This document shows, in pieces, positions 1 through 8,963 of a DNA stretch of 64,000 nucleotides. Under the pieces are notes generated by a model. That model ran no database searches, was not told the origin of the DNA, and worked only from the letters and a program-made list of their open reading frames with translations. The DNA is from Pyropia yezoensis. Its lineage: Eukaryota > Rhodophyta > Bangiophyceae > Bangiales > Bangiaceae. Location: positions 14,319,420 through 14,383,419 of the forward strand of contig CM020620.1 of NCBI GenBank assembly GCA_009829735.1. Reading direction: 5' to 3'. The position numbers and the translations under genes are program-made. Positions within the stretch are counted from its first letter, which is position 1, and each line of letters begins with the position of its first letter.

Positions 1-1138
1 GGTCTCCCTTCGTAAACTCCTGTAGCATGTAAAAAGCCATGCCTTCACTTATGGCATTGTCGTCACAGGCTTTTGTGAAACGACGTAGGAACTCAAAGAC
101 ACGGAGGGGGGGAGTTCCATCCCACTCCGCTCTGTGCCCAAAAGAATGAAGTGCATTCTTCTTGGCACGGCCCATGGCTCGGGCCTGGTCAGGACCATAC
201 GCCACCGACTTGTTGTGGAGGGCGTAGGTCTCACAGTCAAAGATCCGCTGGTAGACCGGGTTGGCTACCTGAATCTTGGGCGGCACCTCACGTTGAGGGA
301 ACAGCCGCTGTGGCACTGGGGTAAGTCCACCTTCAATGCCTGTAGTCTGGTACGGCGAGCTTGGTGTAGCCGCCGGCGTTTCCGAGGGGAACTCCCCCGT
401 GAAGGGCGTACGCCCCACCGCGTATGGTGTGGCTCCCTCGTTGGGAGTCACAGGTGTCGCCCCCAGTTCGGGGCGACCCGAGATAGGCGTGGGGAGGGAT
501 TCCCCCTGCGCCTGTGGGCTCGAAAGCCCCAATCCGGTCTGGACATTCAGGCCATCTGGCAAACTCGCTACAATCTGATTCAGAATAGTATTCGTCATCG
601 TGACCACCAGGTCCGGCAAAGTCTGCCGCAACACATTGGTCGCCTCCCGACGGACAGTTTCCGCGAGGAGTGGATTGACGACTCCAGTTGAGTCTCGGTC
701 CGCCTCCGGGAGTCCACCTGAGGGGTAACCACGTTCCTCAGGGGTCTCAACCGGGGGCATGGGCGCGAGCCCATCGCCGACCAACGGAGGTCCGCCGTCC
801 TCCGAAAGCCTAGTTGGCGATGGCTCCATGCCAAAGTTGGCTCCAACCCGAGTGGAACTCGCGGGGACAGTCCTCACCCCTTGGGACGTTCCCGTTGAGT
901 ATACCACGCGGTGGCCAGACTTCGGCCCACCCACGTCAGAAGTGTCACCCGAGTGAACTCCCGACTGAGTCGGGGTGGCCTGTTGCCCGCCCGCACTTCC
1001 AGTCCTGCTGGCTTGAGGGACCTCTAGTCCCTCTGCGACCCCAGGTAAACCCACCTGTGTCTCACCAGTATTCAAAGGCACTGAAGTACGTGCGTCACCC
1101 GCGTACTCCCCGGACGACGGGGGGTCCGAGCTAGCCAT
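1..1138 (-). CDS. gag: Gag polyprotein, family C chromovirus (partial, runs off left edge)
   Basis: The minus strand is open from an ATG at 1138 to the window edge, 379 codons without a stop. The first 290 or so residues are Pro/Ser/Thr/Gly-rich and probably disordered. The last 60 resemble the start of a retrotransposon capsid domain: a Phe-Leu-Arg-Arg-Phe segment followed by Lys-Ala-Cys-Asp-Asp-Asn and a Ser-Glu-Gly motif, which closely matches the family B Gag in this window. The zinc knuckle and pol would lie left of position 1. The gene follows its own LTR and primer-binding site in the same orientation, as expected for gag. The identification rests on position and on the resemblance to family B capsid. 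Confidence 0.75.
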   Translation of the reverse strand, partial: MASSDPPSSGEYAGDARTSVPLNTGETQVGLPGVAEGLEVPQASRTGSAGGQQATPTQSGVHSGDTSDVGGPKSGHRVVYSTGTSQGVRTVPASSTRVGANFGMEPSPTRLSEDGGPPLVGDGLAPMPPVETPEERGYPSGGLPEADRDSTGVVNPLLAETVRREATNVLRQTLPDLVVTMTNTILNQIVASLPDGLNVQTGLGLSSPQAQGESLPTPISGRPELGATPVTPNEGATPYAVGRTPFTGEFPSETPAATPSSPYQTTGIEGGLTPVPQRLFPQREVPPKIQVANPVYQRIFDCETYALHNKSVAYGPDQARAMGRAKKNALHSFGHRAEWDGTPPLRVFEFLRRFTKACDDNAISEGMAFYMLQEFTKGD

Positions 1139-1240
1139 GTTGGCTAACGATCCGTATGACACGGTCCAAGTCCACCGTTCCTCTGAGACAGAGGGCCCCC
1201 TACACCCGGGTGCACCCGGAGGTAAAGTTTACCTCTGTCC

Positions 1241-1255
1241 CCTGCTGCTCCACCA
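1241..1255 (-). promoter_or_regulatory. Primer-binding site, family C
   Basis: Read on the minus strand this is TGGTGGAGCAGCAGG, two bases after the end of the 5' LTR. It would pair with a tRNA ending CUGCUGCUCCACCA. Families A and B carry the same site. Confidence 0.7.
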
Positions 1256-1257
1256 AA

Positions 1258-1725
1258 TGTGGCAAAAACCACTCGCACACACAGTACCCAAGTTGGGGCG
1301 GTGTGCGAGGGCTGCCTCCCGTGTCGGGGGAACCGGAAGAAGTGCAAGTCGCACACACTCTATCCCTGTTGTGGGGCAATCCCCCCACGGACAAACAAGA
1401 AGATGGTGTGTGGTCCAACAGTTTCTTGGTCGGGACGGGGACGCAGGGCCAAGCCCCGCTGTCCCTCCCCTTATCCCCCCAGGGTCCACTCAGAATCTCG
1501 CCACTCAGAATCTCCCACCCCAGCACCTGCCCACCGGGCCACACGAAAATTCAAGACGATAAATGCAGAAAACCCTCAAATCCAAGTTGGATTTACTACT
1601 AAGCTAACTATCCCGAACTTAGGGAATATGGACCCAAATGCAGGGGGAGGAACGGATCAGGCTAGTGGCCTGCCGCCCCTTGCATGGCACGTGTTGCCCC
1701 CTACCTGGGGGTCAATACTGCCACA
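1258..1725 (-). repeat. 5' LTR of family C element
   Basis: This 468-bp block starts TGTGGCA and ends TGCCACA as written, a good short terminal inverted repeat. Its inner end abuts the primer-binding site and its outer end abuts family A pol sequence. The partner LTR lies left of the window. The five bases after it, CGTAG at 1726-1730, are the likely target duplication, but the second copy cannot be seen. Confidence 0.8.
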
Positions 1726-2570
1726 CGTAGGTTGGACTGGACTCTGCAGATGCCTGCGAGATCGCAGTTAACCGGGAGGACTGTCTCTGACAACGGCTCA
1801 AAGCGAGTTCGCTTGGCCAACCGAAGTGTCTTCGGCTCGACGCTTGCGTACACCTCAGCCACGTTAACGTGGCTTCCTTGTAGCGTCAGGTCCCTGACGA
1901 TAGCCGTGTGTCCTCGCTTCGTCCCGTCGGCTTCTTGAAGCTCGACGGTCCTCCGGCCTGGCCGGATTGCATCAACGTGAACGTTGATGAAGGTGCACCC
2001 CAGTATGCAGGGCACCGATAGCGCTTCACATACCAGGAAGTCAACTTCCGTGGTGAGATCCCCGATGGTAACCTGCAGCGACATCGCTGCGGTCGTACGA
2101 ATGAGTCGACCATTCGCGTCCTTGATGGTGGGTCCCCGAGTCACTCTGACTCGTGGAAGCCACTTGTCCGGGAGGGTATCCTTCCGGATAAGGTTGGGTC
2201 CAGCCCCTGTGTCCAGTACAGGGTAGTACGATCGTGTCGACTGGGGGTCAACCCCCAGTGTGGCTGATACCTTGAAGTTCTCCAAGGTAAACAACACATG
2301 TCCTACACCGATATCCGGTGTAGCTCGGGCATCCTGAACAGGGCCCTTGTCTGGTTCAACGTGACGGGGCTTCCCGTCCTCTCCTCCCAACCTTGGAGGT
2401 TGGTCATCAATCCCCTGACGCCGTGTCGTCGGGGCCGGAAGGTGTACCCGGGGGTTGATGCGGCGTCGGCTCAACCGCGCTCTCCGTGGGGCTTTCCCCG
2501 CGGTACTCCGGGGTGGCTTGCTTGGGTAACCCCAGCGCCCCCCGGTCATCCTTCCTCTTACTCGATTCCC
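1726..2570 (-). pseudogene. pol: Pol of family A element A1, 5' part only (protease), cut by family C insertion
   Basis: The minus strand is open from the gag-pol junction to the family C insertion at 1726. It encodes the aspartic protease region with the Asp-Thr-Gly-Ala-Gly active-site motif near 2205-2220 and the Pro-Cys-Ile-Leu-Gly motif near 1990-2005. It is colinear with the first 250 or so residues of the intact A2 Pol (56412-60599). Reverse transcriptase, RNase H and integrase are missing from the window because family C inserted just downstream of the protease. No ATG lies upstream of the protease, so Pol would be made by frameshifting from Gag; the slippery site of this copy is mutated. 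Confidence 0.85.
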
Positions 2571-4741
2571 GCCCTTGGTAGGGTGCTGTCCGCCGGGACA
2601 TCCGGCTGAGGAGGTGCCCCCTCGACGGCCAGTACTCCCCCTGGAGCTGGCTGCCTACCCGGTGCGGGTCCGGGTGCTCGGGCGGGATACCCCCCGGTGG
2701 ATGCCTTGCGTTGCGCCGCTGCCCGCCGAGACTCCTCGGGGATGAGTGGGCAGGAAGACACCCAGTGCTGGGGATCCCCACACAACATACACCCGGACGT
2801 GCCGGTCCCCCCTTGAGTTCGCATCGGGGTAGCCCCGTAGCTACGGTTGCCTCCCTCGGGCGCCCGAGTGCCTGCTCCCTGGTAGGCCTTGGGTCCTTGG
2901 GTCAACCGGAACATGGACTCCCCCAACCGGTTGGGTCGGCCCGCAATCTGCGGAGGTGCCTCCGTGCGCACCGCCCATGTTGGCAAGGGTTGGTGAGGGT
3001 TACCCGTCACCGGGGAGTACCCCGTAGTCCGCACATACGGGACGCGCCGTCCCGTTCCTTCGTTGACCTGGAACTGGGTTCCAGCCGGGGCGATGTACGC
3101 TACCGTACCATGTTCATCAATCACCGGCGTCGCCGGTAGCAACATGTGGCCCTGTTGGTCGACTAGAGGGTCATCCTCACCAATAGGGGTATGTTCGGTC
3201 GCCACCAGTACTGGTGCGGCCTTACGTTCCACCTTCTCTTGCCTCGGTACCGGGGTAAGACTGGGCTTGCCTCCCTCACCCTTGGGCTTCGGGGCCAAGG
3301 CACACTCCGGGTGTAGAACCCGGTAGGCGTCCCCTAGGGACTTGCACATATGCATCAGTCGACTGAAGTTCGTCCGGGCCGTATTGGCTCCCCGTGCGGA
3401 TATCCGCACGTAGTTGGGTACTCCTGCGAACAGGATGGCCCGTAGCTCCCCTTCTCTGAGGAGCTTCCCCAGCTCGTAGTCGAGCTCTTGGATCCGGCGT
3501 CCAAACATCTCCTCATCCTCCCAGGACTGGGCGGTGGCAGTGCGAAGGGCCCGGTAGTGGTCCTCGCACTTGTCCTCACTGAGGTAACTGCTCAGCAGCT
3601 CCTTGAGGATCCCACGGTAATCCATGAGGGTGGCCGCGACCCTCATTCCCGGCATCGGGGATGCCTGGCGAAGGATGCCTCGCACCCGTTCATCAACAAA
3701 GAACGGGAGGATCTCCAGGGCCAGCCCCTCGTTAACGAGGGCCTTGTCCGCGGCTGCCTTGAAGCTAGTCAAGAATCCGATGACTGCCAACGGGCGTCCG
3801 TTCGGCCCTCCGAACATAGGGACTCCCTTCATAAGGGTCTGCATAGAGCGGATCGCCCGATGCGACGTATTACGCATCGATTCCGATACGGTGGTAGAGC
3901 GGTCCTCCAAACGATAAGGTTCCGGAGTAAGAACCGACCGGAAGACCTCGTTGACGATCTCCGTGTCAGCGTCCTGGATATCCAGTCGCTTAGCCAGTTG
4001 ATGAGCAAACTCATCGGACTCCATCCGCTTCAGTAGGCTCGCAGTTACCTGCGCGGTCATAGCTTCCACCACTGAAGATGGTACTTCAGGCGTCGGCACC
4101 TCGGGAACCCGAGTTGCCTGGCCTCCTGCGTCGTGGGGGTACTGCGAGAGGGTACCCCCTCCCCCAATAACCGACTCTCCCCCGGCGTACGTATCCGCCG
4201 GGTCGTGTCCGCGGAGTCCGCTTCGGGTGCTCCGAGCGTATCGCTCCGTGTGACTCCGTTCCAACTCTGCCGACGAGTCGGACCCATACCCCATTGTGTC
4301 CGGGGGTTGTCCAGGAGTAGCAACCCCGGGATTGACCCTGGTGGACTCCGAAAGTAGTCCGGCCGGTTCGAACCGTACCGGTGTGGGAGGAACACGACGG
4401 GGTCCCGTCGTGTGCCGTGTTGACATCAACACTGCCATTGCGTCCTCCGTCCGATCTTGACGGGCGTCGAGTCCGGAGAGCCGGGCCTCGATGCGGGCCA
4501 ATGATGCCATCAGGGAATCCCCTGGTGAAGGAGGCGGCGGAGTGAGGTCGGTCGACGACAGTTGAGGCGGGCCCCCGCCTCCTGCCGTCCGAGCCGTACC
4601 AAACGTCGATCCGGCACCGGAAAGCATTGGCGTCTCAATGTTATCGATCGGGTTCCCGATCCCGGTTCCCGTAGTCACCTCCGGAATCGGCGTCGACGCC
4701 GATCCGTCATCTTGAACGTTCCCCGTCTCTTGGGTAGACAT
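2558..4741 (-). CDS. gag: Gag polyprotein, family A copy A1
   Basis: An intact 727-residue Gag. I chose the ATG at 4741 (Met-Ser-Thr-Gln-Glu) rather than an upstream GTG. Order of parts: a disordered Pro/Gly/Thr-rich N-terminus with an Arg-rich helix that may coil (about residues 80-105), a helical capsid-like domain (about 240-480), a linker, then one CCHC zinc knuckle, C-x2-C-x4-H-x4-C, near 2745-2790, and a Pro/Ala-rich tail. Gag assembles the particle and packages the RNA in the cytoplasm. It is almost colinear with the A2 Gag, with scattered substitutions. It ends Ala-Gly-Ile-Glu-stop where A2 and family B end Gly-Asn-Glu-stop; that change breaks the frameshift heptamer. Confidence 0.9.
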   Translation of the reverse strand: MSTQETGNVQDDGSASTPIPEVTTGTGIGNPIDNIETPMLSGAGSTFGTARTAGGGGPPQLSSTDLTPPPPSPGDSLMASLARIEARLSGLDARQDRTEDAMAVLMSTRHTTGPRRVPPTPVRFEPAGLLSESTRVNPGVATPGQPPDTMGYGSDSSAELERSHTERYARSTRSGLRGHDPADTYAGGESVIGGGGTLSQYPHDAGGQATRVPEVPTPEVPSSVVEAMTAQVTASLLKRMESDEFAHQLAKRLDIQDADTEIVNEVFRSVLTPEPYRLEDRSTTVSESMRNTSHRAIRSMQTLMKGVPMFGGPNGRPLAVIGFLTSFKAAADKALVNEGLALEILPFFVDERVRGILRQASPMPGMRVAATLMDYRGILKELLSSYLSEDKCEDHYRALRTATAQSWEDEEMFGRRIQELDYELGKLLREGELRAILFAGVPNYVRISARGANTARTNFSRLMHMCKSLGDAYRVLHPECALAPKPKGEGGKPSLTPVPRQEKVERKAAPVLVATEHTPIGEDDPLVDQQGHMLLPATPVIDEHGTVAYIAPAGTQFQVNEGTGRRVPYVRTTGYSPVTGNPHQPLPTWAVRTEAPPQIAGRPNRLGESMFRLTQGPKAYQGAGTRAPEGGNRSYGATPMRTQGGTGTSGCMLCGDPQHWVSSCPLIPEESRRAAAQRKASTGGYPARAPGPAPGRQPAPGGVLAVEGAPPQPDVPADSTLPRAGIE
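2564..2570 (-). promoter_or_regulatory. Mutated -1 frameshift site of A1
   Basis: On the minus strand this reads GGGAATC where A2 and family B have GGGAAAC. The A-to-T change destroys re-pairing in the -1 frame, so A1 probably could not make Gag-Pol efficiently even before family C cut its pol. Confidence 0.65.
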
Positions 4742-4950
4742 AGTCACAATCAGTCCACCGACGCAACGATCACCACGAATAAGAGAGCGAGGGGGTAGAT
4801 TGGGGAGAGTAACAGTATGTCACAGTCACAGGTAAAAGCTCAACACAATCGATCAGGTCGCAACACCACGAGTACAAGAAAAGGACCGGATCCCTATCCG
4901 TGTGCCAGGGCCGAAGACGGCGTCACCACAAGGGTGACGGAAACCCGTCC

Positions 4951-4965
4951 GCTGCTGCTCCACCA
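4951..4965 (-). promoter_or_regulatory. Primer-binding site, A1
   Basis: Minus strand TGGTGGAGCAGCAGC, one base after the end of the 5' LTR. It matches the family B and C sites except in the last base. Confidence 0.7.
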
Positions 4966-4966
4966 A

Positions 4967-5329
4967 TGTAGCACAATAGGAATCCGTCGCACGTCCACTC
5001 TCAGGGAACACTCACCAAGGGGGATCGGCACCAACGTCACCGGGAGGCCAAGGTTGCTGTCCTTGGAGCGCAAGCCACGGGACCAAGATGGGAGCCCAAA
5101 TGGGAGGGGCTTGTTGTTCTACCTTGGCCGGCGGTGGATTCGCCACCGGCCCCCTCGTTATAAACCCTCGGAGACACTACTAACTACCCTCCACCCCAAG
5201 ATGCAAGTCCCTCTGGTCATACGTAACTTATAGATACCGTGACCAGTTCGGACTCTCAAATTGAAAGTTAAGGATTAGAAGTAGCCCCCCTGATATTAGG
5301 GTCACAATACGGACAACCATATTGCTACA
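4967..5329 (-). repeat. 5' LTR of family A copy A1
   Basis: 363 bp, beginning TGTAGCA and ending TGCTACA as written, the same length as both A2 LTRs. In element orientation it has a TATA box (TTTATAAC, complement of 5158-5165) followed by a short GC-rich hairpin, so transcription probably starts near there. The right flank is GAGGT at 5330-5334. The matching left flank is outside the window. Confidence 0.9.
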
Positions 5330-8300
5330 GAGGTCCTTGGGCCCCCTGGACGGTGTACCGCTTTCAGGGACACCCTGGGTGGACCGGCTGCTGTCGAACA
5401 TGATATGGGGCCATCCTTTTCGCATTGATTTGCCCGGCTCGGGGGTGGGTCCCGGCCCATGTGCTAACTGGGGCTTGGAAGAGGGGTAGTCGATTTTAGA
5501 AAGGAGCCAGGGGACGGCTGGGGGCCATTGTTTTGAGGACCTTTTTCCGTGTGCGGGTCACCGTTTCTTAGATGGCCGTTCTTGAGGTAAATGTTCCATG
5601 TCATGGGGTCGCCTGGTTGGTCCACGAAGAAGCCTGGTCCTCATGTGCCCAGTGCTCATTGAGGCATTTTGGGCAGGTGCCCCTCATGCTCCTGACGAAG
5701 CGGCGTCTCCTCCTCCTTCCCCTCGTGGACCCCTCTTCTTGACCAGGCACATCAGGGAGGCAACCCCCCCCAAGCCAGCTTCCCTCTGGCGGTTCTACCT
5801 TTGGCAGGTGGAGTGCAGTGCGGGGGGGAGTGCCCAGGTGGAGTGGGTTCTCCACAGGCGCCGACAGTGCGCGAACCCAGGAAGCAAGGGGGAAGGCGTC
5901 TCCTGTGTGCGTGGCGTGGGGGGAGGTCATGCCTCAAGAAGGGGCGGAAGTGCACGACATCGCATCAAGGCACTTCGTGCTTAGTGCGCAAAGCGCCTCG
6001 TTGCTGTTTGGCCTATCGGGCAGACCTTCCCTAGGCCCCCCCAAAATTCGGCCCTCTCGACGCCCTGCACCATCCCGACACCACCTTCCTCCCTCTTCCG
6101 CTGCACCAGAATTTACCCACCCAGTCCCCCTTATCCCTTCTGCCCAGCGGAGCCACCGCACCAGCCCCCCTGCGCCCGCAAGGTAAAGAAGAACGCCGGC
6201 GCTGACGCGGGCGCCGGCGCCGGCGGCTAACACCATCGCCACTGTGTCGCCGTCACCCACTCCACTCCAACTCAAACAGTGACTTTACCCTGCCCGTTTC
6301 ACCTTGCGCCGACGGACCCTCCCCCCGCCCCCCCTTGCAGCTATCAAACCCCCCGCCATCGCCAAAGCTGCCCTTGCTCAAACAAGAACCCCGCCGCCAT
6401 GCGTCACCTCAATGCCCCCAACGCAGAAGCCATCAACATCCCCTCCCCTCCCCCTCCAAAAAAGGGAAACTACCAGCCCTTGGAACCCTCCCCCGCCACC
6501 CCCTAGTGCTGCCACCGGCACCACACCCCCCAGCCAAAACACCGACCCCGCCATCCCCAGCGACCTGCCGGACCCCCTCACAGAGCGCCTTCACCGTCCC
6601 GCCACCCTCCCCCTGCGCAACGTCCCCGCGGTCCCCTGCGGCCCGCCTCCCCCTTCCCCACAACCGCGGCGGCACCACCGCCCCCCCAAAAGACGTAGCC
6701 TCGGCTCTCTGTGGCGTTCCACACGCTCACCAAAAAAACCAGTCCACACGGCCGTCTGCCCGCCGCCCCCTCCCCCCCCCCCTCAAATACAGTCCCCCCC
6801 TCCTCCCTCCGCAAACACATTACCACAGCCTCCTGTGGCCTTCCCGTCGTTGCGACCGCCTCGATGGCTGCCGCGGCGGCCGCCGTGGCCGCCGCCTCGT
6901 CGATAGCCACCGCCGCCTCCGCGTCGACGGCCGCCGCCGTGACCGACGTCGCCACCGCCGCCGCCGCGGTCACCACTGCCGCCACATCGGATGCAGCAGC
7001 CGTCACCACGGACAACGCGGCAGGCGAGGTGGCCGCCACCGTGGGCACCGGCACAGGCGGGGTGTCCACCCCCACACTCTTGACTGCCGCGCCGGCCGCA
7101 GCCACAGGAGCCGACGCCACTTGCGCCGTCGCCGTCGCCGTCACCGGCGCCGCCCCCCCCCCCCCCCCCGCCCTCCCCCCCCCCAAACGCAAATTTGTCG
7201 CCGCCATCGCCGTCCACGTCGCCGTCGCTGTCGTTTCCGCCGTCGTTGCAAATGACGCCGCCGGTGTCGCCGCCGTCGCCGCCGCCATTGACGCCGCCGG
7301 GGTCGCCGCCGTCGCCGCCGCCGTTGCTACCGCCGTTGCCGCTGCCGTTGCCGCTGCCGTTGCCGCCGCCGCTGCTGTTTCCGCTGCCGTTGCCGCTGCC
7401 GTTGCCGCCGCCGTTGCCGCCGCCGTCGCGCCGCTGTCGCTGTCGCCGCCGCCGTCGATGCTGCCGTCGATGCTGCCGTCGATGCTGCCGTCGATGCTGC
7501 CTTCGATGCTGCCGACGATGCTGCCGACGATGCTGCCGTCGTCGACGCCGGCGGCGGCACCGCCCCCTCCCCCCCGCCGGGTCGTGGACCTCCCCACGTG
7601 CTGTACTCGCTCTCCAGTTGATGAGCGTCCTGGCATGGTTTCCGGAAACGGACCCACCACCGCTCATGTGAGGCGCATTACACCGGGGCATACCATCAAG
7701 TCACGTGATTGGCTCAGGTCTGTGGCCCGAAGGTTCTCGGTGGAAAGAGAAAAGAACGCTCCGTGTACCTTTTTTCTGCAACGTACCATATCTATCTATC
7801 ATTGGGTATGCTGGATATTCGCGTGCACAGGGGGACCCCAAAAGGTTGCGATCGACAGCATTTTCCGGATCAGACGATCGCTTAACCAGTGAAAAGACGC
7901 TGTTTTTGAGGACATCAGAAGGGGGGCTGGAAAGGGTTGTACCGTTTCAACCTCAGAGTGTTCCCTGCCGCTTACCCGACATTCTATTTACACGTGCCGT
8001 TTTGGAGCACCACTAGACATGTGCAATGGAGAGTATGGAAATGTATGGAGATTTATCATAGCGCACCGATAGAGGTGCTCTTACAGTACTCCCTCTGGGC
8101 GGGCGCTCTCTCTTGGTTGGCCCGCAGCCACCCACCACCGCTGGCTGGGCGCGGGAATGGACACGGGGGCATCGTCACCAATAGAAAAATTCCCATCGGA
8201 AGTCGATTTTCGAGGCTCGGCGACAGTCGCTTGATATGCCAACACGCCAAATTCTCGTTCGAGTCAGATGCGCGCCAGGATGCGTATCAGTCGTCAAGGC

Positions 8301-8960
8301 TTCGACGCGCGTCTATCTCGAGACTGCTTACGGCCGTGAAAGTGCGGCCAATGAAAACGGTAGAAGCGAGCGTCCTGGCAGAGCCGTCCATGCGCACCAA
8401 GTCGCTATCACAAGGCAGGCATCGCGAGATGACGCAACCCGTGGCGCAGGTCAGCGGATGGCACATCTCATGATGGGGCGTCTCAGGATGGCTTACACCG
8501 AGGACCCCGCTATCGCGCGTTCATAGCCGTGCATGGCGCTTCCCTACGTACGTGCGTGCCAACGCTTGCGCGTCTAGATCAAGACAGAAGGGCACCGAGC
8601 ACTTTACTCAAGCAGGCAAAGCAGTGCAAATCAAGAACAAGCAGGAAATGCAATGAAGCAGTGCCCGGCGGGGGCCATCAAGGGTGCAGAGCATTCACCG
8701 CCCCCCCACAGAAGAAACGAAATATAGCGCGACACTGCCGAGGGCGAGCAAGAGCACATACACTGCAAAGGAAGCACTCCAGTACAAAAGCACATGCATG
8801 ACTCGTATGCACAAACGCAAAGCAATAAGTGCAAAGAGGAGCCAATGCGCAAGGAACAACCGATCGTCGGCATCAAATCAGGACACACAAGCGTGCACCA
8901 ACATGAACACCACACCCGCACAAATACCACTCGCGCACGCAACAGAGACAGACAACCGCG
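5330..8960. other. Unassigned flank of A1; no supportable gene
   Basis: This is the DNA into which A1 inserted. Open frames occur on both strands, but they are short or follow the C-rich or trinucleotide composition (6280-7560). None shows a recognisable motif or a convincing splice-linked continuation. The 7700-8960 part has more ordinary composition and is A-rich towards 8700-8950, which would fit the 3' flank of the minus-strand gene ending at 8964. Confidence 0.5.
6850..7560. repeat. Imperfect GCC/GTC trinucleotide tract with 12-bp subrepeats
   Basis: Long runs of GCC, GTC and GAC triplets. Within it a 12-bp unit GATGCTGCCGTC repeats about seven times at 7452-7545, and a GCCGTTGCCGCT-type unit repeats at 7320-7420. 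All six frames stay open over hundreds of bases because the triplets avoid stop codons, so the long Ala- or Arg-rich frames here are not evidence of genes. Confidence 0.85.
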
Positions 8961-8963
8961 CCC

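Noticed and set aside
6578..7892. Long Ala-rich frames on both strands in the trinucleotide tract
   Set aside because: Every register is open because the triplets lack stops; no domain, no splice signals, and two strands cannot both be favoured.
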